From NCBI GenBank assembly GCA_035550295.1, contig DASZPJ010000027.1, positions 1 through 17,595 of the forward strand: a stretch of 17,595 nucleotides of DNA, in the 5' to 3' direction. The DNA comes from DASZPJ01 sp035550295. GTDB lineage: Bacteria; Patescibacteriota; Saccharimonadia; Saccharimonadales; UBA4665. The translations under genes and the position numbers were made by a program. Below, piece after piece: positions 5,751 to 12,033 of the stretch (position 1 is its first letter; every line of letters starts with the position of its first letter). The notes under the pieces were generated by a model that did not search any database, was not told the DNA's origin, and saw only the letters and a list, made by a program, of their open reading frames with translations.

Positions 5751-5825
5751 GGTCAGGGTGACAGGACTTGAACCTGCGCTCTCCGGACCCCCAGCCCGGC
5801 GCTTTACCAACTAAGCTACACCCTG
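5750..5825 (-). tRNA. tRNA-Pro, anticodon GGG
   Basis: A complete 76-nt cloverleaf. Acceptor CAGGGTG pairs with CACCCTG. The D arm is GCTT...AAGC. The anticodon stem CCGGG/TCCGG closes the loop CTGGGGG, so positions 34-36 are GGG, reading CCC and CCU, with G37 as usual for Pro tRNAs. The T arm is GCAGG-TTCAAGT-CCTGT. The discriminator is A and CCA is encoded. It has its own extended -10 promoter and terminator and stands alone. Confidence 0.96.
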
Positions 5826-5843
5826 GTATTTATCAATTTACTG

Positions 5844-5852
5844 ATTATAGCA
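5844..5852 (-). promoter_or_regulatory. Extended -10 promoter of tRNA-Pro
   Basis: TGC-TATAAT on the minus strand (5852 down to 5844): a perfect -10 with TGN extension. The start should be near 5837, leaving a 5' leader of about 12 nt for RNase P. No clear -35. Confidence 0.75.
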
Positions 5853-5937
5853 GGAGTGCTTGCAACCTGAATGTTCCAGCACAAACCCCTAAAAGACGTG
5901 GCTTCAAATTTGAACAGCTAAATATTCATTACGCTTG

Positions 5938-5946
5938 TGTTATCCT
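5938..5946 (+). promoter_or_regulatory. Extended -10 for a leaderless mRNA (gene 5953-6894)
   Basis: TGT-TATCCT at 5938-5946, then exactly six bases and ATG at 5953. No Shine-Dalgarno and no clear -35. Confidence 0.55.
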
Positions 5947-5952
5947 TGGACT

Positions 5953-6894
5953 ATGGACAACCAGCCTCCCGGTCCGCCCAACACTCCACAAATGAAACAC
6001 GGCGAACTGACTCTTCAGCCAGACGACCCGAATTTGCAGCCAGCTTCGGCTGCCGCTATGCCGGTTGCTGAGCCGCAACCGGCCGCCCCAGTACCAGCAC
6101 CACCAGTAACACCATCAATGCCCACAAATCCAGATCCTCCGGTTCCAGCCCCGCAGCCAGTCCCTGCGCAAGCACCGGCCACCTTAGCCCCCGGCGTTTC
6201 GCCGGCCACAGTTACCCCTGCCCCAGCAATTCCACCAGCAACAGCGACACCGGTTGCACCCGACATGAGCTCCATATATCCAAATGCCACCGTGGGTCTA
6301 ACTGCCGCCGAACATAGCGACCCTACTACCGTCGATCCAGTAGCAGCGGCTACTAAGGCCAGACTAACTAGCCCTGTCATCATCGTAATAATTGTCGTTG
6401 GTGCTTTGATTGCTATACCGGCCTTCATAAGCCTGATCGGTAATTCCTCACTAATAACTTACGGCTTTGGTGGCAAAGCCCTGCTGAAAGCATTCGACGT
6501 ACTCGACATCTTGCTCGGTATCGGCATCATACTACGCAAGCAAATAGCCCGGATTATTTACGTAGTGCTGGCTTTGATTAGCTTGGCGTTAAGTATTTAC
6601 GGGCTGATCCATTACGCTTCGGTTATCCATAAAGCCTACAGCGCAGTAAACTCCCTAGCCGCCCAAGCTATAGCCGATGACGAAAAGACTATCACTGAAA
6701 CCCAAAACAACAAGTACCTGACGGACAGCGAAAAGCAGACAATAATTCAAGAAGCCCAGGATAATATGGACACCGCTAAAAAAATAAAGGGTGAGGTTAA
6801 GGCTGACTACGCTAAATTCGCCGGTATATATGTCATCAGCTTAATTCCTTTGGTTGTGCTGACGCGGCCAAAAGTCAAAGCCCAGTTTAGCTAG
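5953..6894 (+). CDS. Proline-rich membrane protein of unknown function
   Basis: 313 residues from ATG 5953. I prefer it to a TTG at 5935 because the TTG lies before the likely transcription start. Residues ~1-120 are a low-complexity Pro/Ala/Val/Thr tail (PAPQPVPAQAPATLAPGV), probably cytoplasmic and disordered. Then come hydrophobic segments at ~141-165 (SPVIIVIIVVGALIAIPAFISLIG), ~180-195 (VLDILLGIGIIL), ~198-222 (RIIYVVLALISLALSIYGLIHY) and ~292-306 (AGIYVISLIPLVVLT). Between the last two is a ~65-residue hydrophilic helix (DDEKTITETQNNKYLTDSEK). This Pro-rich-plus-multispan layout is common in CPR bacteria but no family is recognised. The stop lies in a 14-bp palindrome GCTAGTCGACTAGC (6890-6903), with no T-run. 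Confidence 0.8.
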   Translation: MDNQPPGPPNTPQMKHGELTLQPDDPNLQPASAAAMPVAEPQPAAPVPAPPVTPSMPTNPDPPVPAPQPVPAQAPATLAPGVSPATVTPAPAIPPATATPVAPDMSSIYPNATVGLTAAEHSDPTTVDPVAAATKARLTSPVIIVIIVVGALIAIPAFISLIGNSSLITYGFGGKALLKAFDVLDILLGIGIILRKQIARIIYVVLALISLALSIYGLIHYASVIHKAYSAVNSLAAQAIADDEKTITETQNNKYLTDSEKQTIIQEAQDNMDTAKKIKGEVKADYAKFAGIYVISLIPLVVLTRPKVKAQFS

Positions 6895-6917
6895 TCGACT
6901 AGCAACCTGTCCGACTA

Positions 6918-7952
6918 CTAATCGACTTCGCCGACGCGCGACAGCAACATGGCATTGTTAATTTTTTCGGGATCAGTCATGCCTTGGCCAAGTAACCACA
7001 TCAACTTTACGGTTGCGGCGACGCTCGTCATATTGCCAGAGTGACCGGCGCCGGCTTCCAGCGCCTGGCGGCCCAATTCGTAACTGGCTGGTGTTGTTTC
7101 TTCGCCTTCGAACTTGGTCGTCAGAATAACCGGTTTGCCGGCAGCTACGGCTTCTTCGACTACCGGCAGCAGTGAATATTCAGGATTGCGGGTTGGGATA
7201 TTGCCCGAACCTAGCGCGCTCATAATGATGCCCCTACAACTATTGGCAGATGTCATCAAACGGACCGTTTCGGCACGCAGGCCAGGCTTTACATCAACGG
7301 TAACGACACCGTCATCGAAGGAATCGCGGAGTGAAATTGGCAAACCTAGGTTGTCTTTGCGAATGGCCAGCGGGCTGAACTTCACAGTGTCGGAAGCGCT
7401 GAGTGTGGCCAGGTTTTCAAAGCCCGGCGAATAGAAGGCGTCGTAGTCTGAACCACTTTCTTTGACGGTTCGGGCAGCCCGCATGGCGCGCTTCGAAAAT
7501 ACAATCATAGTCTCGCTGACGCCTTGCTTGGCAGCTTCCTGCAAGATTAGCATCGACCGCTCTAAGTTGGTCTGCACGTCGTTACCCACCTTGCTGACGT
7601 CTTGCTGCGACCCAGTAAAGACTATCGGGATCGAAAGTTCACTACCCAGCGCCATGGAAACGGCGGTACCAGTGTAGGGCATGGTGTCGGTGCCGTGCGT
7701 AACCAGCACGCCGTCGTAGTTTTGGTGTAGGTCTGCAATGTTTTGGCTGAGCAGCGACCAGTCATTAGGCGCCAAGTCACTACTATCGACATCTGACAAC
7801 TGGAGCACATCCAGCTCAACATCAAGCTTCGCCAGCCCGGGGGCACTCTTCACCAAATCGTCAGCCGACAAAGCCGGCGCTAAGGCACCGTGTTCGTTCG
7901 GAGCCATGGCAATCGTACCACCAAAGCCAACTAGGGCAATCTTCTCTGACAT
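6918..7952 (-). CDS. ansA: Type I (cytoplasmic) L-asparaginase
   Basis: 344 residues, normal for type I asparaginase, which hydrolyses asparagine to aspartate and ammonia. The first catalytic threonine is T13 in FGGTIAM. The second triad is in THGTDTM (T88-D89, residues 85-91), and K164 in RTVKESGSDYDAFYSP sits where AnsA enzymes have their catalytic lysine. There is no signal peptide, so it acts in the cytoplasm. The archaeal GatD subunit is related, but GatD carries an extra N-terminal domain that is missing here and no gatE lies beside it. The ATG at 7952 has no Shine-Dalgarno; a strong extended -10 (TGC-TATAAT) ends nine bases upstream. It converges with the Pro-rich membrane protein gene, 23 bp apart. 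Confidence 0.92.
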   Translation of the reverse strand: MSEKIALVGFGGTIAMAPNEHGALAPALSADDLVKSAPGLAKLDVELDVLQLSDVDSSDLAPNDWSLLSQNIADLHQNYDGVLVTHGTDTMPYTGTAVSMALGSELSIPIVFTGSQQDVSKVGNDVQTNLERSMLILQEAAKQGVSETMIVFSKRAMRAARTVKESGSDYDAFYSPGFENLATLSASDTVKFSPLAIRKDNLGLPISLRDSFDDGVVTVDVKPGLRAETVRLMTSANSCRGIIMSALGSGNIPTRNPEYSLLPVVEEAVAAGKPVILTTKFEGEETTPASYELGRQALEAGAGHSGNMTSVAATVKLMWLLGQGMTDPEKINNAMLLSRVGEVD

Positions 7953-7961
7953 AATGTGTAT

Positions 7962-7990
7962 ATTATAGCATAAATAGATACTTTAAGCAA
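7962..7990 (-). promoter_or_regulatory. Promoter of the asparaginase gene, near-leaderless
   Basis: On the minus strand TTGCTT (7985-7990), 17 nt ending in TGC, TATAAT (7962-7967). Nine bases separate the -10 from ATG 7952, so the leader is about 0-3 nt. No Shine-Dalgarno. Confidence 0.8.
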
Positions 7991-8004
7991 GAGCTTTATG
8001 TTCA

Positions 8005-8123
8005 ATCAAAAAGCCGGGTTCCGGGTTTGATCACCTGAGGGATCCCAGGTGGGTGCCTGCACGCGTAGGCCACGGCCAAACGCAAATCTTAGGCTCCCTA
8101 ATGATTAATATCAGATAATCATT
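8005..8123 (-). other. Hairpin-rich intergenic stretch, possible small RNA or 3' UTR
   Basis: On the minus strand, in order: an 8-bp inverted repeat with 8-bp centre (8100-8107 with 8116-8123); a hairpin TTAGG-GAG-CCTAA (8089-8101); a stem of AGGCAC with GTGgCCT, one bulge (8053-8073); CACCTG...CAGGTG (8032-8051); and CCGG-AAC-CCGG followed by CTTTTTG (8008-8024), a weak terminator. It is not SRP RNA, tmRNA or a tRNA by sequence. It lies downstream of the site-2 protease gene and upstream of the asparaginase promoter. It may be a separate RNA or just the 3' UTR of the protease gene. Confidence 0.4.
8008..8024 (-). terminator. Weak intrinsic terminator
   Basis: CCGG (8021-8024), loop AAC, CCGG (8014-8017), then CTTTTTG on the minus strand. 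The stem is only four GC pairs, so efficiency is doubtful. It would end transcripts arriving from the site-2 protease side before the asparaginase promoter. Confidence 0.45.
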
Positions 8124-8166
8124 CGCCCGGCGAAGAAGCTTTGATACTCCAACCCGACTCTTTTAA

Positions 8167-8790
8167 TTATAGCATCAGGAAATTGAAGATACTCACTACA
8201 AGATTGCTCAAAGGCCCGGCAACAAACTGGAAAACGAAGAAGAAAAAGAACAAGATTGCCAAGAAGCCAAAGGCCTCAATTTGCCGCATAACATCCTGCA
8301 GCGGTTCTGGCGCCAAGGCATACAGTAGGCGCGAGCCATCAAGCGGCGGGATAGGGATCATGTTGAACACGAAAAACCAAATGTTGATCTCCACAAAAAT
8401 TACCAAACACTGGTCGAATGCCCCGGGCAATCCAAAAACCCGATAGATTATAGCCCCGATCACTGCCAATGCCAGGTTGGTAAGCGGACCGGCTAGGCCA
8501 ACGATGGCCATGCCAAACTCATCGTATTTTAGCCGCCGCGGGTCAAATGGCACTGGCTTGGCCGCCAGCAACGGTGGTAAATGCAAGGCAATCAAAACCA
8601 TCGGCAGCAAAACAGTTGTTAAAGTGTCGATGTGTTTTAGTGGATTGAGCGTTAGGCGCCCTTCCAGCTGCGCCGTGTCGTCGCCTAGCCAGTGGGCGGC
8701 AAAACCATGCATGGCTTCGTGGATACTCAGTGACACAATGATAGTAACCAGTGTGACGATCAGATAGCCGCCGGAAATGTCTGTCAGCAT
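8167..8790 (-). CDS. Site-2 protease family (M50) membrane metalloprotease
   Basis: 207 residues. Zinc site HEAMH (H24, E25, H28) lies in the first hydrophobic helix, and NMIPIPPLDGSR (D151 as third ligand) in a later one, as in rhomboid-unrelated intramembrane M50 proteases. NPLKHID at 49-55 is also typical. About four to five hydrophobic segments are seen, ending with a very Phe-rich helix (AILFFFFFVFQFVAG, ~175-189). There is no PDZ domain, so it belongs to the short class whose substrates are mostly unknown; family members cleave membrane-bound regulators. ATG 8790 lies 12 bp after the folP stop without a Shine-Dalgarno. An extended -10 uses that stop as its TGN, so the gene probably has its own leaderless transcript. 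Confidence 0.9.
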   Translation of the reverse strand: MLTDISGGYLIVTLVTIIVSLSIHEAMHGFAAHWLGDDTAQLEGRLTLNPLKHIDTLTTVLLPMVLIALHLPPLLAAKPVPFDPRRLKYDEFGMAIVGLAGPLTNLALAVIGAIIYRVFGLPGAFDQCLVIFVEINIWFFVFNMIPIPPLDGSRLLYALAPEPLQDVMRQIEAFGFLAILFFFFFVFQFVAGPLSNLVVSIFNFLML

Positions 8791-8796
8791 GGCTCT

Positions 8797-8805
8797 AGTA
8801 TATCA
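8797..8805 (-). promoter_or_regulatory. Extended -10 for a leaderless mRNA (site-2 protease)
   Basis: TGA-TATACT on the minus strand (8805 down to 8797), six bases before ATG 8790. The TGA is the folP stop codon itself. Confidence 0.6.
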
Positions 8806-9546
8806 GTCTAGAAGCGACTGGTGGCCGGCAACGTCGTGCACCCGTAAATAAGCTGCGCCGCTAGCGATGGCAATTTTGCCGGCTGCCAGGTTTGGACCGA
8901 GTTCCATGCGGTCGTCGCCCAGGAAACGTTTGCGCGAATAGCCGATCATTACCGGGTAATCAGGCACATCAGCGGCAAAAGCCAGCAGTTCTTCATTGAC
9001 CGCCGGTGTTTTGCCAAAGCCAATTCCCGGGTCGAGAATGATCTGTTGTTTGCCCAGTCCAAGCGCCTCAAGTTTGGCCACGCTGGCCATTAATTCATCG
9101 ATTACCTGCTGCTTGCTGGCGATAAGTTTGCCTTCGTGTGCGGCCTGCGGGTCACGACCATGCAGGTGGCTGATAATTAACCGGGCATAGTGCTCGGCCA
9201 CGACTTCGCGCATTGCCGGGTTGTTCATACCCGTCACGTCATTGATGATGACGTCACCGAGCGCCAAGGCATGGCGGGCCGTTTCCGGATGATAAGTGTC
9301 GACGGAGATTTGGTCGGGATAGATTTCCAAAAGCTCACGTAAAACCGGTTCTAACCTTTCCCACTCCTCTTCCGGCGTCAACGGCGTTGCCTTCGGGCGG
9401 GTACTTTCGGCGCCGATGTCGACCAAACTGGCGCCGTCATCAATCAGTTTTTCGGCGTGGCCAATCGCCTTCTCAACGTCCACAAATTGCCCACCGTCAC
9501 TAAAACTATCCGGCGTAATATTAAGAATCCCAACTAATTGCGTCAT
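8803..9546 (-). CDS. folP: Dihydropteroate synthase
   Basis: 247 residues. DHPS joins 6-hydroxymethyl-7,8-dihydropterin pyrophosphate to p-aminobenzoate, giving dihydropteroate in folate synthesis. All signatures are visible: NITPDSFSDGG (9-19, pyrophosphate loop), DIGAESTRP (43-51, pABA loop), SVDTY (81-85), INDVTG (101-106), DPGIGFGKT (172-180), GYSRKRF (202-208) and RVHDV (235-239). It has the TIM-barrel length but a slightly short N-terminus, with translation starting almost at the first strand. ATG 9546 has no Shine-Dalgarno; TGC-TATGAT ends six bases upstream. It is divergent from folK, the preceding enzyme, across a 74-bp inverted repeat. The sulfonamide-target residues look ordinary. 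Confidence 0.96.
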   Translation of the reverse strand: MTQLVGILNITPDSFSDGGQFVDVEKAIGHAEKLIDDGASLVDIGAESTRPKATPLTPEEEWERLEPVLRELLEIYPDQISVDTYHPETARHALALGDVIINDVTGMNNPAMREVVAEHYARLIISHLHGRDPQAAHEGKLIASKQQVIDELMASVAKLEALGLGKQQIILDPGIGFGKTPAVNEELLAFAADVPDYPVMIGYSRKRFLGDDRMELGPNLAAGKIAIASGAAYLRVHDVAGHQSLLD

Positions 9547-9552
9547 GCCTAA

Positions 9553-9561
9553 ATCATAGCA
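9553..9561 (-). promoter_or_regulatory. Extended -10 for a leaderless mRNA (folP)
   Basis: TGC-TATGAT on the minus strand (9561 down to 9553), six bases before ATG 9546. The place of the -35 falls in the left arm of the inverted repeat, with no match to TTGACA. Confidence 0.65.
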
Positions 9562-9567
9562 AATCTT

Positions 9568-9640
9568 GTCGTCCCCGATTTATTCGGGGATCCAGACAAA
9601 ACAAAAATATTTATGGATCCCCGAATAAATGCGGGACGAC
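9568..9640. repeat. Long inverted repeat between divergent folP and folK
   Basis: Arms 9568-9593 and 9615-9640 are complementary at 24 of 26 positions, with about 21 bp of A/T-rich spacer (ACAAAACAAAAATATTTA in the middle). Each arm also folds alone: CCCCGA...TCGGGG in the left, a weaker CCCG/CGGG in the right. The arms fill both -35 regions of the flanking promoters. It resembles REP-like palindromes or a small MITE, or a cruciform operator. I see no full second copy in the window. Confidence 0.85.
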
Positions 9641-9642
9641 AG

Positions 9643-9651
9643 TGGTAAGAT
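9643..9651 (+). promoter_or_regulatory. Extended -10 for a leaderless mRNA (folK)
   Basis: TGG-TAAGAT at 9643-9651, six bases before ATG 9658. It abuts the right arm of the inverted repeat. No Shine-Dalgarno. Confidence 0.6.
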
Positions 9652-9657
9652 TATCAT

Positions 9658-10143
9658 ATGACCGACGTTTATTTGGGCCTCGGCAGCAATGTTGGCGACT
9701 CCAAAGCCTTTATTGATACTGCGATCGATCTGCTGGCGAACCATCTAAAAGAGATCAAACGAGCGCCATTGTACCAATCCAAAGCCGTCGGCTACACCGA
9801 GCAACCAGACTTCCTGAATACTGCCATTCGGGGCCAAACACACCTCACGCCCCAAGCACTGCTGGCGGTGATTCACGGCATCGAAACAGATATGGGTCGC
9901 ACTAAAACTTTTCGCTGGGGGCCGCGCGAAATCGACATCGATATCATCTTCTATGGCAATACTATTTTGGATGCGCCCGGCCTGACTATTCCGCACGACA
10001 GCTTCCGCGACCGCGCTTTTGTACTGAAGCCGCTGGCCGATCTGGACCCAGGCTTAATTGACCCATTTAGTAAGTTGAGCATGGAAGTAATCCTAAAGGC
10101 CCTGCCGCCGGAAGACATTGCTGCCGTCCAACTGTTGACGTAA
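9658..10143 (+). CDS. folK: 2-amino-4-hydroxy-6-hydroxymethyldihydropteridine pyrophosphokinase (HPPK)
   Basis: 161 residues, the usual HPPK size. The enzyme transfers pyrophosphate from ATP to hydroxymethyl-dihydropterin, making the substrate of DHPS. Motifs: YLGLGSNVGD (5-14), YQSKAVGYTEQPDFLNTAI (39-57, pterin pocket), E76 and GRTKTFRWGPREIDIDII (80-97, with the Mg2+-binding DxD of D93 and D95), then IPHDSFRDRAFVLKPLADL. The last ~30 residues are the usual helix. It is divergent from folP; the ATG lies six bases after TGG-TAAGAT, without Shine-Dalgarno. Its stop region holds the -35 of rpmB. Confidence 0.96.
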   Translation: MTDVYLGLGSNVGDSKAFIDTAIDLLANHLKEIKRAPLYQSKAVGYTEQPDFLNTAIRGQTHLTPQALLAVIHGIETDMGRTKTFRWGPREIDIDIIFYGNTILDAPGLTIPHDSFRDRAFVLKPLADLDPGLIDPFSKLSMEVILKALPPEDIAAVQLLT

Positions 10144-10163
10144 CAGATCAAATTTGCTAAGAT
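10135..10163 (+). promoter_or_regulatory. rpmB promoter overlapping the folK stop
   Basis: TTGACG (10135-10140), exactly 17 nt ending in TGC, TAAGAT (10158-10163). Eight bases then separate the -10 from ATG 10172, giving a leader of 0-2 nt. The -35 lies in the last two folK codons. Confidence 0.8.
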
Positions 10164-10171
10164 TAACCTCT

Positions 10172-10393
10172 ATGCAAAAGTGTGATCTCACCGGCAAAGG
10201 CAAGCAATACGGCAATAATGTCAGTTTTTCGCAGCGCCACACCAAGAAAGTCTGGAAGCCAAACCTCCAAAACAAGACTGTTATTGTCGATGGCAAAAAA
10301 GTCCAAATGAAGCTTTCCACCCAGGCTATTCGTACTCTTAAGAAAAAAGGTCTACTGAACGGCCCTCTTCCGACCGAAGCTGCCAAAAAGTAG
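10172..10393 (+). CDS. rpmB: Large ribosomal subunit protein bL28
   Basis: 73 residues starting MQKCDLTGKGKQYGNNVSFSQ, then HTKKVWKPNLQNKTV and STQAIRTLKKKGLL, matching bL28 end to end. Only one Cys (C4) is present, so this is the form without a four-Cys zinc site. ATG 10172 gives the conserved N-terminus; an in-frame TTG 18 bp upstream would lie inside the promoter. No Shine-Dalgarno is present, and the promoter spacing implies a leaderless mRNA, notable for a highly expressed ribosomal gene. A strong terminator follows. Confidence 0.96.
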   Translation: MQKCDLTGKGKQYGNNVSFSQRHTKKVWKPNLQNKTVIVDGKKVQMKLSTQAIRTLKKKGLLNGPLPTEAAKK

Positions 10394-10412
10394 TCACTCC
10401 GGTAAGAAACCG

Positions 10413-10431
10413 GCCCTTCGGGGCTTTTTTT
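10413..10431. terminator. Intrinsic terminator of rpmB
   Basis: GCCC-TTCG-GGGC (10413-10424) with a UUCG tetraloop and seven T (10425-10431), preceded by a second small stem CCGG...CCGG (10399-10413). The last base pairs overlap the stop codon of the convergent cupin gene. Confidence 0.88.
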
Positions 10432-10756
10432 ATTTGTCTAGGATAATTGGTGTCCCGAAACCCTGGTTTCTAGCTTCGTCCTCGGTGCAAGCCAAAACGT
10501 AACCCCAGCCATCTTGTCCGGCAATAGCCCGATGCTCTACCCCAGCTGGTATGACTGTAACTTCACCCGCACAAACTGGTAACCAAGGCTCCTTGCCGAG
10601 TCTCAATTCGGCCGTTCCACTAATTGTCAGTATGTCTACTCGGCCATGGGAGTGAGGTTCATGAATTTGCCCGGGATCATCATCGAAACTATACGTAACC
10701 AAGCCTAGCTCTTCCGCCTGTTTCTCAAAATTATGACGTAAGATGTCTAAGCTCAT
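10430..10756 (-). CDS. Single-domain cupin protein
   Basis: 108 residues forming one cupin barrel. Metal ligands can be seen in HEPHSHGRVD (H35, H37, D41 in place of the usual Glu) and AGVEH (H75). The signature PxG turn is present as IPAGVEH. Substrate is unknown: small cupins include sugar isomerases, dioxygenases and binding proteins, and sequence alone does not decide. An N-terminal helix (~1-18) precedes the barrel. A Shine-Dalgarno-like TAGGAA lies in the seven bases between the MBL-like gene stop and ATG 10756, so the gene is the last of a three-gene operon. The stop overlaps the rpmB terminator T-run. Confidence 0.85.
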   Translation of the reverse strand: MSLDILRHNFEKQAEELGLVTYSFDDDPGQIHEPHSHGRVDILTISGTAELRLGKEPWLPVCAGEVTVIPAGVEHRAIAGQDGWGYVLACTEDEARNQGFGTPIILDK

Positions 10757-10763
10757 ATTATTC

Positions 10764-11384
10764 CTAAGATTTCTCGAGAACGACCAGTTGTGTTACGTCG
10801 CTGAGTTCGCCGGGTTTCAGCTTGAGCTTGCTGACGGTTTCTTTCGGTTCCATGCCAAGTTCTTTGAGGGCATTGGCCAGATCCTGCTGCGGGACTTCAT
10901 ACTTGAGAGATTTGTCAGCATAGTGCGTTGGAATAACTAGCTTCGGTTCAACTTCTTTGATCAATTTCAAGGCGCCAACCGGGTCAACGGTGTAGCCATT
11001 GCCGCCAACCGGCACAACCATAACATCAACCATGCCGATGGCTTCCAGTTGAGCCTCGCTTAATTCCGGGTAAACATGGCCAGTTATAAGCACGCTTTGG
11101 TCGCCAGCAACCAGTTTGAACATTGTCGCGTTTAGGCCATCTTCATCCATATGAGCCCGAGCCGCAACGCCAATAATGGAAATGTCTGAAACCTCGTATT
11201 CGCCAGGGCTATCAAAAGTTAGCCGGGCGTTGACACCTTCCGGCGCAGCCGTCGTAAACAGCGCCACGTCATCGGCTTTGGTGATACTTTTGCCACCAAG
11301 CGCGGCCAAATTGTCATCGATAACTAAGCGGGTACCTTTGTAGCTTACACTTACACAATTAGCACCGTAAAATTGCAGGTCCAT
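10764..11384 (-). CDS. Degenerate metallo-beta-lactamase-fold protein (UlaG/YtnP-like)
   Basis: 206 residues with the MBL fold's strands: FYGANCVSVSYKGTRLVIDD at the start, LTFDSPGEYEVSDISIIGVAA in the middle, and DVMVVPVGGNGYTVDPVGALKLIKEVEPKLVIPTHYAD near residues 129-168. The HxHxDH zinc motif that should follow the first strands is absent (DDVALFTTAAPEG lies there). Only the last His (PTHY) and an isolated GHV remain. It is therefore probably not an ordinary zinc hydrolase, and may be a sensor or scaffold. AAGGAG at 11395-11400, inside the preceding gene, serves as its Shine-Dalgarno, ten bases from the ATG. It is co-transcribed with the winged-helix regulator (7 bp gap), which suggests a functional pair. 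Confidence 0.78.
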   Translation of the reverse strand: MDLQFYGANCVSVSYKGTRLVIDDNLAALGGKSITKADDVALFTTAAPEGVNARLTFDSPGEYEVSDISIIGVAARAHMDEDGLNATMFKLVAGDQSVLITGHVYPELSEAQLEAIGMVDVMVVPVGGNGYTVDPVGALKLIKEVEPKLVIPTHYADKSLKYEVPQQDLANALKELGMEPKETVSKLKLKPGELSDVTQLVVLEKS

Positions 11385-11391
11385 CTGTTGT

Positions 11392-12027
11392 TTACTCCTT
11401 GTCTTTTTCGGTTTCAGCAGCTTCGGCTGCGCTCAGTAAATTATGCAGGTCAACCAAAACTTGCTTTTTAGCTTGTTCAATCGTTTGCGCAAAGCGATCC
11501 CGGATTTGCTGGCGATATTTGAAGTCATCTAGGCTCATGCTGGTGTAGCGCAAGCTCTTGTTTTCTTTAGCTTCCAGCTCACTAACATATTTTTGCAGGG
11601 CGTTCGGGTTAACTTCACCGACGACCAGGAAGTCAACGCCGGCAGTTTCGTCACGCGTAAACTGGCCGGTGTAAACCGCCAGGTCCACGTGGCCAATGGC
11701 CTTAAGTTCGGTGTCTACAATGCCGTCGCCGTCTTCGTCAGCTGGCGTGGACTTTTTGATCTTCTTATTTACGCCGCCGCCAAAAATTTCCTGCAGTGGT
11801 TGGTAATACTCGAACTTTTGGTTGACCTCGTAATAAAGTTTGTTGTTGGTGTTATCGCTCGTGATGATGCCGATGCTCAGTAAATTGCTGAGTTCGCGGC
11901 GCACCGAATTGATTTGTTCGTCGATTTTGCGGGTGATTTCGCGCACGTAAAATGAGCGATTCGGGTTGCTATAAAATAGCTGCAAAAGCTTTACCCGAGT
12001 CTTTGATCCAAACAATTGCTCAACCAT
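11392..12027 (-). CDS. Winged-helix regulator with degenerate nucleotidyltransferase-like domain
   Basis: 211 residues. Residues ~1-75 form a winged helix of ArsR/MarR type (MVEQLFGSKTRVKLLQLFY, then SFYVREITRKIDEQINSVRRELSNLLSIGII as the recognition region). After a linker, ~105-195 resembles an MNT-like nucleotidyltransferase fold (HVDLAVYTGQFTRDETAGVDFLVVGEV), but the catalytic GS-x-ARGE and DxD residues are missing, so catalysis is unlikely. A Lys/Glu-rich C-terminus follows. I associate this architecture with CPR genomes, often beside an MBL-like gene, as here. The likely role is a transcription regulator whose NTase-like part senses or dimerises. ATG 12027 lies six bases after TGC-TACAAT, so it is leaderless and separate from miaA. 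Confidence 0.8.
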   Translation of the reverse strand: MVEQLFGSKTRVKLLQLFYSNPNRSFYVREITRKIDEQINSVRRELSNLLSIGIITSDNTNNKLYYEVNQKFEYYQPLQEIFGGGVNKKIKKSTPADEDGDGIVDTELKAIGHVDLAVYTGQFTRDETAGVDFLVVGEVNPNALQKYVSELEAKENKSLRYTSMSLDDFKYRQQIRDRFAQTIEQAKKQVLVDLHNLLSAAEAAETEKDKE

Positions 12028-12033
12028 GTTTTG

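Noticed and set aside
5543..5761. 72-codon open frames on either strand in the tRNA-Pro region
   Set aside because: They run through the terminator, tRNA repeats and GC-rich palindromes; the composition is unlike the genes around them.
6890..6903. Perfect palindrome GCTAGTCGACTAGC at the end of the Pro-rich membrane protein gene
   Set aside because: It has no T-run on either side and spans a stop codon between convergent genes, so I do not call it a terminator. It may be chance or a weak pause site.
8005..8123. SRP RNA, tmRNA or 6S RNA in the gap before the asparaginase gene
   Set aside because: The SRP tetraloop consensus, the tmRNA tag and ends, and a long 6S-like bubble structure are not found; only a generic structured region is reported.
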